Assembly (NCBI RefSeq): GCF_000422365.1
Contig: NZ_KE383820.1
Location: forward strand, 1 to 64,000
Reading direction: 5' to 3'
Length of the DNA stretch: 64,000 nt
DNA from: Mesoflavibacter zeaxanthinifaciens DSM 18436
GTDB taxonomy: Bacteria; Bacteroidota; Bacteroidia; Flavobacteriales; Flavobacteriaceae
The notes below the pieces were generated by a model that was not told the origin of the DNA, searched no databases, and saw only the letters and a list, made by a program, of their open reading frames with translations. Shown here in pieces: positions 32,585 through 40,861 of this stretch. Numbering within the stretch: position 1 is the first letter of the stretch; the number at the start of each line of letters is the position of its first letter. The position numbers were made by a program, and so were the translations under genes.

Positions 32585-32661
32585 TGTAAGGTTTTTAAAA
32601 ATATACTACTAATGTAACAACAGTTACTAAATTATCCTAAAAGTTGCTGTAATTTTAGACT

Positions 32662-33276
32662 ATGGAAACAACACAATTAGACTTAGCAAATGTTATAGAA
32701 GAGAGCTTAAAAAAAAGTCTTTCTTATCAAGATTATAGAACTTTATTAAGCAGGTTAGTAGAAGAGAATGCTACTACAGGTACTAATCAATCTGAAGCAT
32801 TAATTAATTATACAGCGCTTAACGATAGACGTATGAAGCGCTGGGATAAAACGGTAAAAATTAGTGAAGCCGATAAAATAACTATTAAAAATGCAACAGT
32901 AAATCAAACATGGATTGTTCTTACCGAAAGTTGGTGTGGCGATGCAGCACATGTAATACCTGTAATTAATAAGGTTGCCGAGTTAAATACTGGTATTAAT
33001 TTGCAATTGGTTATGCGTGATGAAAATGAGCAATTAATGGATTTGTTCTTAACCAACGGAGGTAAATCAATACCTAAACTTATTCAGTTTGATAATACAT
33101 CAAAAACAGTTTTAAATAGTTATGGACCTAGACCAACAGAAGCTACCAAGCTGGTTAATGATTTTAAAAAGATACACGGTACGTTAACTGCCGAATTTAA
33201 AGAAGATTTACAACGTTGGTACAATAAAGATAAAGGTCAAAATGTGATTAAAGATTTAATAGAATTGATATACTAA
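32662..33276 (+). CDS. Thioredoxin-fold protein with altered active site
   Basis: The 204-residue cytoplasmic protein has a thioredoxin fold (about 75-190), with the active-site region ESWCGDAAHVIPV. The second cysteine of CxxC is replaced by Ala, giving C-G-D-A. This single-Cys form is common in a Bacteroidota thioredoxin-family group (annotated as co-chaperone or YbbN-like in some genomes). It cannot run a normal dithiol cycle. It may act through a mixed disulfide or as a binding protein. A dispersed repeat follows 3 bp after its stop. Confidence 0.82.
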   Translation: METTQLDLANVIEESLKKSLSYQDYRTLLSRLVEENATTGTNQSEALINYTALNDRRMKRWDKTVKISEADKITIKNATVNQTWIVLTESWCGDAAHVIPVINKVAELNTGINLQLVMRDENEQLMDLFLTNGGKSIPKLIQFDNTSKTVLNSYGPRPTEATKLVNDFKKIHGTLTAEFKEDLQRWYNKDKGQNVIKDLIELIY

Positions 33277-33279
33277 TAA

Positions 33280-33324
33280 CGTCAGTTCGAGTGATTTTAA
33301 GGCACGAAAAATTGTTTCGAGAAC
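33280..33324 (+). repeat. Dispersed 45-bp repeat (GTCAGTTCGAGTG ... TCGAGAAC), solitary copy
   Basis: CGTCAGTTCGAGTG, AAGGCACGA and TTGTTTCGAGAAC match the two arms of the palindrome at 48546-48652. It fills the whole gap between two convergent stop codons (33276 and 33327). Confidence 0.75.
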
Positions 33325-33326
33325 TT

Positions 33327-34043
33327 TTATTGAAATTCAAAAGTAATAGTACCTATTTGTGAAGTTTTATTAGCACTGTTAAATCTAGCTTCTTTTGCAT
33401 ACTTTAAAGCGTAGTCTTTTAAACAAGCATTATTAGAAGTTGATGCAGAATTGGTGCTAACTTTAACCACGTTTCCGTTTTGATTTACTGTAATATTTAC
33501 TACTATTTTTCCTCTTGCATCGCATAAATAAATAGGAACAGGTAAAAATTGATCTATACGACCTTTTAAAGAATAATAGACATTACTGTTGGTATTTGCG
33601 ACATTGCTTTGTGCTGCACTTTGATTTTTGCTACGTTTAGAAAGCACACTATTTACACTATTAAAACTGGTTATAGTTTCTTCAGAAATTGAAGAATTAC
33701 CATTGCTTTTAGATGTTGAAGTCTCCTTAATTACTTCATTTTTATAAGTTTCTAGTTTAGGGTTTTTATAATCTTTTGGTGGCGCTATAGGTTTGTAAGC
33801 TTGTGCGTAATGTTTATAATTTTCGGTGGTATTAAAAGCTTTATTTGTAGTGTTAGAACTTTTGTTTTGTGATTCAATTTCAGGTATTTGTTCTTTTATA
33901 TCTTCAATAGTTTCTACTTCATAAAATGTTTCAGCTTGCGCATTATCTAACTTAAAAATAGTTGTATTAAAAATTGAAAGTACCAATGTACCCACAATTA
34001 AAAAAGTTATAGCTAATGCCTTATGTGAATTGTTAAACTGCAT
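33327..34043 (-). CDS. TonB-like energy transducer (C-terminal domain protein)
   Basis: The 238-residue protein has one N-terminal transmembrane helix (about 10-30), a long Ser/Thr/Asn-rich periplasmic spacer (about 50-150) and a TonB-type C-terminal domain. That domain contains the strand pair GKIVVNITVNQNGNVVKV and ends FNSANKTSQIGTITFEF. The spacer lacks the Pro-Lys repeats of classical TonB. It may pass ExbBD energy to one of the receptors or be a structural relative. No exbB/exbD is nearby. Confidence 0.82.
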   Translation of the reverse strand: MQFNNSHKALAITFLIVGTLVLSIFNTTIFKLDNAQAETFYEVETIEDIKEQIPEIESQNKSSNTTNKAFNTTENYKHYAQAYKPIAPPKDYKNPKLETYKNEVIKETSTSKSNGNSSISEETITSFNSVNSVLSKRSKNQSAAQSNVANTNSNVYYSLKGRIDQFLPVPIYLCDARGKIVVNITVNQNGNVVKVSTNSASTSNNACLKDYALKYAKEARFNSANKTSQIGTITFEFQ

Positions 34044-34115
34044 GCAAACAAATTAATAATTAAGCTTGATTTGTTAGTAATTAATATACGCAGCTATATA
34101 TTGAAAAGACGTTTT

Positions 34116-34811
34116 TTATTCCTTTTTTGGCAAATTTTTAATAAAATCTTCGATAGAAAGTCCATTCTTTACATCAAAATCACCAATTTTTGTACGTCGT
34201 AATACTGAAAGATGAGCGCCAGAATTTAAAGCTTTTCCAAAATCGTTTGCTAAAGACCTAATGTAAGTACCTTTGCTACAAACTACTCTAAACTCTAAGC
34301 TTAAACCGTTAATTTTAGTGATTTCAAAAGCTTCGATGGTTACTTTTCTAGACTTAATTTCTACATCTTCACCAGCACGAGCAAATTCATAAAGACGCTT
34401 TCCATCTTTTTTGATGGCTGAAAATACTGGTGGATATTGATCAATTTCACCAATAAATTGTTTGGTTGTTTGGTGTATTAATGCTTCAGTAATATGATCG
34501 GTTGGATAGGTGTTGTCAATTTCAGTTTCTAAATCAAAAGAAGGCGTTGTGCTTCCTAAAACAAAAGTGCCAGTATATTCTTTAATTTGACCTTGAAACG
34601 TATTTATTTGCTTAGTCATCTTTCCGGTACAAATCACTAATAGACCAGTTGCTAATGGATCTAAAGTACCAGCATGACCAACTTTAATTTTTTTTATGTT
34701 AAAGGCTTGCCTGATTTCCCAACGTAGTTTGTTAACAACTTGAAAAGACGTCCAATTTAAAGGCTTATCTATTAATAAAACTTGTCCTGATTTGTAATCT
34801 TCTCCTGTCAT
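34116..34811 (-). CDS. truB: tRNA pseudouridine(55) synthase
   Basis: The 231-residue enzyme makes pseudouridine 55 in the T-loop of tRNAs. The catalytic aspartate lies in GHAGTLDPLATGLLVICTG. The N-terminal LIDKPLNWTSFQVVNKLR, the PPVFSAIKKDGKRLYEFAR motif and the CSKGTYIRSLANDFG motif are complete. It starts 5 bp after uppP on the same strand. The PUA extension found in some TruB proteins is absent. Confidence 0.97.
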   Translation of the reverse strand: MTGEDYKSGQVLLIDKPLNWTSFQVVNKLRWEIRQAFNIKKIKVGHAGTLDPLATGLLVICTGKMTKQINTFQGQIKEYTGTFVLGSTTPSFDLETEIDNTYPTDHITEALIHQTTKQFIGEIDQYPPVFSAIKKDGKRLYEFARAGEDVEIKSRKVTIEAFEITKINGLSLEFRVVCSKGTYIRSLANDFGKALNSGAHLSVLRRTKIGDFDVKNGLSIEDFIKNLPKKE

Positions 34812-34816
34812 TTTTT

Positions 34817-35611
34817 CTAATTTAAAAATGAATATGTTATAGCAATTAACCCAACAATAGCACAGTAGATAGCAAAGTAAGATAGTTTACTTTTTTTAAC
34901 TAAACGTATCATCCAAGTACAAGCAAATAATCCAGAAATAAATGCAGCTATAAAACCTATTGAAAGCGCCGTAATGTTTTGAGATTCTAAACTTAAATCT
35001 CCACTTAACACATCTTTAGCAATTTTACCAAAAATTAAAGGCACAACCATTAAAAACGAAAAACGTGCAGCTTTTGTTTTGTCATTACCCAACAAAACAG
35101 AGGTCGAAATTGTTGCGCCACTTCGAGAAATACCTGGAAGCATTGCTATTGCTTGAGAAACACCAATTATAAAGGCATTACTAAATGAGACGTTTTTATT
35201 AGTGTTTTTAGCTTTATCTGCAAAAAATAAAAGAATAGCCGTAATTAATAACATAAAGCCTACTAATAGGATGTTTCCTCCAAAAAGTTGCTCTAATTGC
35301 TCTTCAAAAAATAAACCTACAATTACTGCAGGCAACATAGATATTGCAATTTTTGAAGCAAATTGTAAATCGTCGTTCCATTCAAATTTTAAAATGCCTT
35401 TTAAAAGCAACCAAATGTCTTTTCTAAATACAACAATGGTACTTAAAGCAGTGGCAAAATGAAGTACAACAGTAAATAATAAGCTTTCTTCAGGAATACT
35501 TTTATCACCTAAAACAGCTTTTCCTAACTCTAAGTGACCACTAGATGATACCGGTAGAAACTCGGTTAAACCTTGTATAATTCCTAATAAAATTGAATCT
35601 AAAACCTCCAT
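34817..35611 (-). CDS. uppP: Undecaprenyl-diphosphate phosphatase
   Basis: The 264-residue membrane enzyme recycles undecaprenyl pyrophosphate for cell-wall synthesis and gives bacitracin tolerance. Both signature motifs are present: QGLTEFLPVSSSGHLEL (residues 14-30) and LPGISRSGATIS (about 158-169). Eight transmembrane helices are expected. uppP leads the uppP-truB operon, with a -7 motif 19 bp upstream of its start. In related genomes I recall DUF3098 and ftsX directly upstream; here an 8-kb sugar locus separates them. Confidence 0.97.
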   Translation of the reverse strand: MEVLDSILLGIIQGLTEFLPVSSSGHLELGKAVLGDKSIPEESLLFTVVLHFATALSTIVVFRKDIWLLLKGILKFEWNDDLQFASKIAISMLPAVIVGLFFEEQLEQLFGGNILLVGFMLLITAILLFFADKAKNTNKNVSFSNAFIIGVSQAIAMLPGISRSGATISTSVLLGNDKTKAARFSFLMVVPLIFGKIAKDVLSGDLSLESQNITALSIGFIAAFISGLFACTWMIRLVKKSKLSYFAIYCAIVGLIAITYSFLN

Positions 35612-35629
35612 TTAAATAAATTAATTGGC

Positions 35630-35637
35630 CAAAAGTA
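35630..35637 (-). promoter_or_regulatory. -7 element of uppP promoter
   Basis: On the minus strand TACTTTTG matches TAnnTTTG, located in the 38-bp gap between lacI-type gene end and uppP start. Confidence 0.5.
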
Positions 35638-35649
35638 AACATTTGTTTT

Positions 35650-36672
35650 TTAAATTTTGAAGCTAGAATCTCTAATAATCAAGTTTGTTTTTATTTCTAT
35701 AGTTTTATTGACGTTAATTTGATTAGTGCTGTTTATTTCTTCAATTATTTGTTTTACTGCTGTAGATCCTATTTTTTGTCCAGGTTGGTCTATTGTTGTT
35801 AATTTAGGCTCTATTATCTGTGAGTTTGTAGAATTACTAAATCCTACTACAGCTATATCTTCTGGAATTTTTATACTAAGTTTTTTTAAAGTTTTAATTA
35901 CTCCAATAGCGGCACTATCCGTTATAGCAAAAATTGCATCTGGTTTTTCTTTTAAGGATAGTAATATATTGGTCATTCTCTTTCCCTGATGCATAGAAAT
36001 GTCTTCTACACTTAAAACTATTTTATTATCTAATGGAATATTATTTTCTTTTAAAGCTCTTAAATAACCATGATACCTTTTTTCAGAAGTAAAAGAATAT
36101 TCTGTTTCTTTAATAATTGCAATTCTTTTTTTTCCAATGTTAATTAAATGTTCAACTGCATTAAAAGCAGCTTCCTCTTCATTAATAACTACTTGTGTAC
36201 ATGGTATTTTGTTAGAGGCTTTGTCAAATAAAATAAGAGGTACAGTATTTAATACTTTAAGAATATCATCAACATCTTTTGTCATCTTAGAGATAGACAT
36301 TAGTACGCCGTCTACACCAAATTGTAACATAGTATTTAGCATTTCGGTTTGCTTTTTTACATCATTATTAGATTCTGATATAATGACTTTATAACCTTGA
36401 AGATTTGCTTCTTCTAAGATTCCTCTAATTAAAGTAGTCGTAAAATAATGAGTAATATTAGGTACAATTACCCCTAAAATGTTACTTCTGTGAGATCTAA
36501 ATCCTTTAGCAAATAGATTGGGAACATAATTTAAATTTCTTGCAAGGTCTTTTACCTTTTGTTTAGTTTCTATACTTATATCTGGATGATCATTTAAAGC
36601 TCTAGAAGCTGTAGATGGAGAAATATTTAGACGTTTAGCTAGGTCTTTTAAGGTAATTATCTTTTTTTTCAT
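35650..36672 (-). CDS. LacI-family transcriptional regulator of the glycosylglycerate-type locus
   Basis: The 340-residue protein has the LacI helix-turn-helix and hinge (MKKKIITLKDLAKRLNISPSTASRALNDHP, residues 1-30) and a periplasmic-binding-protein-like sensor domain (about 60-335: LGVIVPNITHYFTTTLIRGILEEA, NEEEAAFNAVEHLI, AVVGFSN). It is divergent from the TBDR gene. A CG-centred operator-like site lies 22-35 bp upstream of its own start. It should repress the TBDR-hydrolase-symporter-kinase genes and itself until the sugar ligand appears. The ligand is unknown. Confidence 0.94.
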   Translation of the reverse strand: MKKKIITLKDLAKRLNISPSTASRALNDHPDISIETKQKVKDLARNLNYVPNLFAKGFRSHRSNILGVIVPNITHYFTTTLIRGILEEANLQGYKVIISESNNDVKKQTEMLNTMLQFGVDGVLMSISKMTKDVDDILKVLNTVPLILFDKASNKIPCTQVVINEEEAAFNAVEHLINIGKKRIAIIKETEYSFTSEKRYHGYLRALKENNIPLDNKIVLSVEDISMHQGKRMTNILLSLKEKPDAIFAITDSAAIGVIKTLKKLSIKIPEDIAVVGFSNSTNSQIIEPKLTTIDQPGQKIGSTAVKQIIEEINSTNQINVNKTIEIKTNLIIRDSSFKI

Positions 36673-36682
36673 GTTTATTTAT

Positions 36683-36707
36683 GCAATCGTTACCGCAATC
36701 GTTTGCG
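36683..36707. promoter_or_regulatory. Tandem LacI-family operator-like sites
   Basis: GCAATCGTT occurs twice (36683-36691 and 36695-36703), 12 bp apart. The second lies in CGCAATCGTTTGCG (36694-36707), a near-palindrome centred on CG with two mismatches, the usual LacI-family form. The sites lie between the lacI-type gene and the TBDR gene. Confidence 0.6.
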
Positions 36708-36788
36708 TACGAATCTATTAATTTTTTTGATAAAAATTTAACTATTTGATAATATTTTAGCCTCACTAACACAAAATATATAACTAAC

Positions 36789-39455
36789 ATGAAAAAATTT
36801 TTACTTACATCTTTAATGATGATTAGTATTATTTCTGCCTTTTCTCAGACTGTCATTAAAGGAAAAGTTTCAGATGCAAATAATACGCCTATAATGGGAG
36901 CAAATATTATTATTAAGAATAGTGACTTTGGAGCTGTTACAGATTTTGAGGGTAATTTTACGTTTACTACAAGTTTGACAGGTCAACAGACTTTACAAGT
37001 GTCTTACGTTGGTTTTGATACTTTTGAACAAAGTATTGATTGTAATAACAGTGAAGTGAATATTAACGTTGTTTTACAAGAAGGAGAAAATGCATTAGAA
37101 ACAGTTGTACTTACAGCGTCTTCTACTTTTAGATCTCAAAAAGAGACACCAATGTCTATAAGCTCTGTTAAACAAAAGGACATTACAAAGTTATCTGCAA
37201 ATAGCCAAGCAGATGTTTTACGTAGTATTCCTGGTATTACAGCAGAAGGTGGTGGAGGAGAAACAGCTACTAATCTTTTTGTAAGAGGTTTACCTTCTGG
37301 CGGACAATACGTATTTAATCCATTACAATACGATGGTATGCCATTAATGAGTACGTTTGGTCTTAACTCTTCTGCTCATGATGTGTATGCAAGACCAGAT
37401 TTAGGATTTAAAGGTGTAGAATTTGTTAGAGGTGGAGCAGCAGTTTTATACGGTGCTGGTTCTGTAGCAGGTATTATTAATTACACTAGTAAAACAGGAG
37501 ATTCTAATGATGAAAATATCCTTAATTTAGAGTATGGTACAGATGGAAGATTAAAAACTGAATTCTACTCTGGAGGACAATTAGGAGGAGAAGACTCAAA
37601 TACTTACTACGCAGTAACTGGTTTTGTTAGAAAAGACGAAGGTCCTATAGATACAGGATTAGATACTAGAGGATTTCAATTAAGAGCTAATATCAAACAA
37701 AAATTTGATAAAGGATTTTTTACAGTACATGGTCAGTTTATAAATGACCGCGCACAATTTTTTATGCCTTTACCTCTTCAAGGAGGATCAAGAGAGCGAT
37801 TAAATGGTAATGATGGTGATGAGGTACAATCTTTATTAACAGGAGAATTGGCTAACACATCTTTTTTAACACCTGGCGGAAATTATGACAGCCCTATAGG
37901 AGATGGTGTTTACACTAAAGGAGGATATATTTTAGCAGACTTTAATTACGATTTAACAGATAATTTAAAATTTAAGTCTAAAGTAAAATATGCTAACTAT
38001 CAACACAATTTTGCTTTATATGTTGGAGGTAACGGTAATTATGGTAATCCTATTACTTTATCAGATTATGTGTCTGCTGTGGCACCAAATAACATAGATT
38101 ATACTGCAAATTATTTAGGTGGATCAGGACAACAAATTAATGGTAATGATTTAGTAATTGAAAATTTACACATTGATAGATTAAGACCAATGACAGACTA
38201 TTCTGGAGAGGCTAATTTAGTTTTTAAATCAGAAAACGGTATACATACTTATACAGCAGGTACATTCTTGGCACGTACAGAAGCAGAAGATGTTAATTAT
38301 CAATATAGAGTACTTTCAGAATTTAATAATAATCCACGTCTTATAAACTTAAGTTATACAAATGCTGGTGGAGATAATGTTATTTACTCTCAAGGAGGTT
38401 TATATAACAGAATAGGTATGACAACTAATAACTTTTTAAACCAAAGTAGAACAGCATTTTATATTACTGACGAGATGGTTTTAGATAAATGGCGTTTTGA
38501 TGTTGGTTTTAGAATAGAATCTACAAAGGGAACATTTAGAAGAGGAAACTTAGCAGAAAGCCAAGTTTATGATGATGCTAATTTAACTTCAGATCTTCAA
38601 AACGTAAGATATACAGACGGTACATTTACAACAGGTGAAATTGAAGCAACAGATTGGGCTGTATCACTTGCAGGTTTATATAAACTAACAGCAACTACAA
38701 ATTTATACGCTAACTTCTCAAGAGGATTCTTTTTCCCACAACAACGTGGTTTTGCACCAACACCAGGAATTAGAGACACAAATTATGACGCTGAAACAAT
38801 TTTACAAGGAGAAATAGGAGCAAAATTTGGTACATCTAAGTTCTCAGGTTCTGCTGCAGCTTATTACGTAGGGTTAAGTGATCGTATTAGAATTGATCAA
38901 GCAATTGTTAACGGAGAGTTAGTAGACCAAGGTCGTAGCGAACAATCTACAAAAACATTAGGACTAGAAGCAACAGGTAACTATAAAATAACAGATGCAT
39001 TTACAGCATCAGCAACATTAACGTATCAAAATCATGAAATTACAACAAATCAAACAGAAGATTTAGTTAATGGTGGCATCACTACAATTAACGAAGGAAA
39101 TGAAATAGGAAGGCAGCCTAACTTTTTAGGATCGTTTGCTCTAAATTATGACAATAGCCAGTTTGACGCTTTATTTTCACTTAACCATACTGGTGCAAAA
39201 TTTACAGACGATACTAATAACGTAGAGTTAGACGCAATCACTATAGCAAGATTAGGTGCAGGATATACTTTTAAAACTAAAGACAATAGTAATTTAAGAG
39301 TTGGATTCTCTGTATTTAACTTATTTGATAGTTCTGGACTTACAGAAGGAAATCCAAGAGCTGGTATTGCAGGACAATCTGCAGATGGTGACTTCTTTTA
39401 CGGAAGACCAATATTACCAAGACGATTATTTATTACCACTACATTTAATTTCTAA
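36789..39455 (+). CDS. TonB-dependent receptor of the glycosylglycerate-type locus
   Basis: The 888-residue outer-membrane receptor has a signal peptide and a carboxypeptidase-like domain (about 22-105: IKGKVSDANNTPIMGANIII). A plug domain follows (NSQADVLRSIPGIT, LFVRGLPSG, VEFVRGGAAVLYGAG), then a barrel ending in RLFITTTFNF. There is no SusD gene, so this is not a classical SusCD pair. Because it is divergent from a LacI gene and followed by a hydrolase, it probably imports the solute degraded by the locus. A hairpin terminator-like element separates it from the hydrolase. Confidence 0.93.
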   Translation: MKKFLLTSLMMISIISAFSQTVIKGKVSDANNTPIMGANIIIKNSDFGAVTDFEGNFTFTTSLTGQQTLQVSYVGFDTFEQSIDCNNSEVNINVVLQEGENALETVVLTASSTFRSQKETPMSISSVKQKDITKLSANSQADVLRSIPGITAEGGGGETATNLFVRGLPSGGQYVFNPLQYDGMPLMSTFGLNSSAHDVYARPDLGFKGVEFVRGGAAVLYGAGSVAGIINYTSKTGDSNDENILNLEYGTDGRLKTEFYSGGQLGGEDSNTYYAVTGFVRKDEGPIDTGLDTRGFQLRANIKQKFDKGFFTVHGQFINDRAQFFMPLPLQGGSRERLNGNDGDEVQSLLTGELANTSFLTPGGNYDSPIGDGVYTKGGYILADFNYDLTDNLKFKSKVKYANYQHNFALYVGGNGNYGNPITLSDYVSAVAPNNIDYTANYLGGSGQQINGNDLVIENLHIDRLRPMTDYSGEANLVFKSENGIHTYTAGTFLARTEAEDVNYQYRVLSEFNNNPRLINLSYTNAGGDNVIYSQGGLYNRIGMTTNNFLNQSRTAFYITDEMVLDKWRFDVGFRIESTKGTFRRGNLAESQVYDDANLTSDLQNVRYTDGTFTTGEIEATDWAVSLAGLYKLTATTNLYANFSRGFFFPQQRGFAPTPGIRDTNYDAETILQGEIGAKFGTSKFSGSAAAYYVGLSDRIRIDQAIVNGELVDQGRSEQSTKTLGLEATGNYKITDAFTASATLTYQNHEITTNQTEDLVNGGITTINEGNEIGRQPNFLGSFALNYDNSQFDALFSLNHTGAKFTDDTNNVELDAITIARLGAGYTFKTKDNSNLRVGFSVFNLFDSSGLTEGNPRAGIAGQSADGDFFYGRPILPRRLFITTTFNF

Positions 39456-39474
39456 AATTATTTAATTATGTCTT

Positions 39475-39516
39475 AAAGCATTGGTATTATTTATCGTAAT
39501 GCCGATGCTTTTTTTA
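39475..39516 (+). terminator. Terminator or internal attenuator between TBDR and GH63 genes
   Basis: A continuous 15-bp stem with two G-U pairs (AAAGCATTGGTATTA with TAATGCCGATGCTTT) and a 7-nt loop is followed by a run of T's. It would lower expression of the downstream catabolic genes relative to the receptor. Confidence 0.75.
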
Positions 39517-39539
39517 CAATTTTTATATTAAACCAAACT

Positions 39540-40850
39540 ATGAGTAAAGACAACCTACAAGAAAAAGCAAAACATATTCTTAATACTAATTTTAATGAAG
39601 ATAAAGGATTTACAATACCTTGTGAAGGCTTATATCCTTTTCAGTGGAATTGGGATTCAGGCTTCATAGCTATCGGATTTGCCCATTACGATAGTAACAA
39701 AGCAAAACGAGAAATAGAAGCATTATTAAGCGCACAATGGGAAAATGGATTTATTCCTCACATCGTATTTCATAACGATAGTGACACCTATTTTCCTGGT
39801 CCAGATTTTCACTTATCAAAACTTCATCCATTAGCATCTAAAAGTCATAGAACAACTGGTATGACGCAACCGCCAGTACTGGGATTTGTGCTTAAAGAAA
39901 TTTATGATATTGTAGATGATAAAGAGGATATGCTAAATTTTATCAAGCAAAACATAGATAAAGTTTTTTTTAACCATCAACATTTTTACAACCACAGAGA
40001 CCCAAATCAAGAAGGATTAGTCTTCATATATCATAATTGGGAATCTGGTACAGACAATTCACCAATTTGGGACGATATTTGGGAGACTATGGATCCGCCA
40101 AACTATAAGTTTGAAAGACGAGATACCACACACGTCGATGCAGCACAAAGACCAACAAATAGAGAGTATGATTACTATCTTCATTTAATTGAAATTGCAA
40201 AAGCGCATAATTATGATGACGCAAAAATTGCAGAATTATCACCATTCTTAGTACAAGACCCATTATTTAATGCTATGCTTATTAAATCTAACGAAGCATT
40301 AATTGAGTTGTATGAAATGATTGGCGATTCAGAAGATAAAATAAGTACATTAAAAGCTTGGCAAGAAAAGGCAATAACAAGATTTAACGAAAAGCTTTAT
40401 AACGAAAAATTAGGAGGTTACGTACACTACGATTTAAGAAACGAAAAGCAGATAGAACATCTTTCGTCTTCATCTTTTGCACCTTTATTTTCCAATATAC
40501 CAACAAAAGAACACGCTGAGGTAATGGTAAAAACGCTAATTGAAAAATTTGGAGGAGAAGACCGTTATCTTTGTGCATCTTTCGACCCAGAAAGTGATAG
40601 ATTTAACCCAAAAAAATATTGGCGTGGACCAATTTGGATAAACCTTAACTGGATGCTTTATAACGGACTAAATAATTATGGGTTTACAGATATTGCTAAT
40701 CGTGTAAAAGAAGATTCTATAACACTAATCGAAAAATATGGTTTTTACGAATATTTCGATTCTAGAAAATCTGTAACAGAAAATGCTGGTTACGGAGGGA
40801 ATAACTTTTCTTGGAGTGCAGCATTATTACTAGATTTATTAAAAGACTAA
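39540..40850 (+). CDS. GH63-family glycoside hydrolase, likely mannosyl-/glucosylglycerate hydrolase
   Basis: The 436-residue protein has no signal peptide, so it acts in the cytoplasm. It has the (alpha/alpha)6-barrel layout of GH63, with YPFQWNWDSGFIAIG (32-46), the acidic motif NWESGTDNSPIWDD (Asp172 as likely general acid), YWRGPIWINLNW and the C-terminal FYEYFD (Glu404 as likely general base). Length and motif spacing resemble characterised mannosylglycerate hydrolases of Thermus and glucosylglycerate hydrolase of Mycolicibacterium rather than eukaryotic glucosidase I. The adjacent glycerate kinase supports release of glycerate. A trehalase-like activity is the main alternative. Confidence 0.82.
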   Translation: MSKDNLQEKAKHILNTNFNEDKGFTIPCEGLYPFQWNWDSGFIAIGFAHYDSNKAKREIEALLSAQWENGFIPHIVFHNDSDTYFPGPDFHLSKLHPLASKSHRTTGMTQPPVLGFVLKEIYDIVDDKEDMLNFIKQNIDKVFFNHQHFYNHRDPNQEGLVFIYHNWESGTDNSPIWDDIWETMDPPNYKFERRDTTHVDAAQRPTNREYDYYLHLIEIAKAHNYDDAKIAELSPFLVQDPLFNAMLIKSNEALIELYEMIGDSEDKISTLKAWQEKAITRFNEKLYNEKLGGYVHYDLRNEKQIEHLSSSSFAPLFSNIPTKEHAEVMVKTLIEKFGGEDRYLCASFDPESDRFNPKKYWRGPIWINLNWMLYNGLNNYGFTDIANRVKEDSITLIEKYGFYEYFDSRKSVTENAGYGGNNFSWSAALLLDLLKD

Positions 40851-40861
40851 AAAGCAACTAA

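Noticed and set aside
36720-36748. Promoter for the TBDR at 36789 (TTTG and TATTTG)
   Set aside because: The spacing between the two motifs is about 13 bp, not near 19, so no promoter is called.
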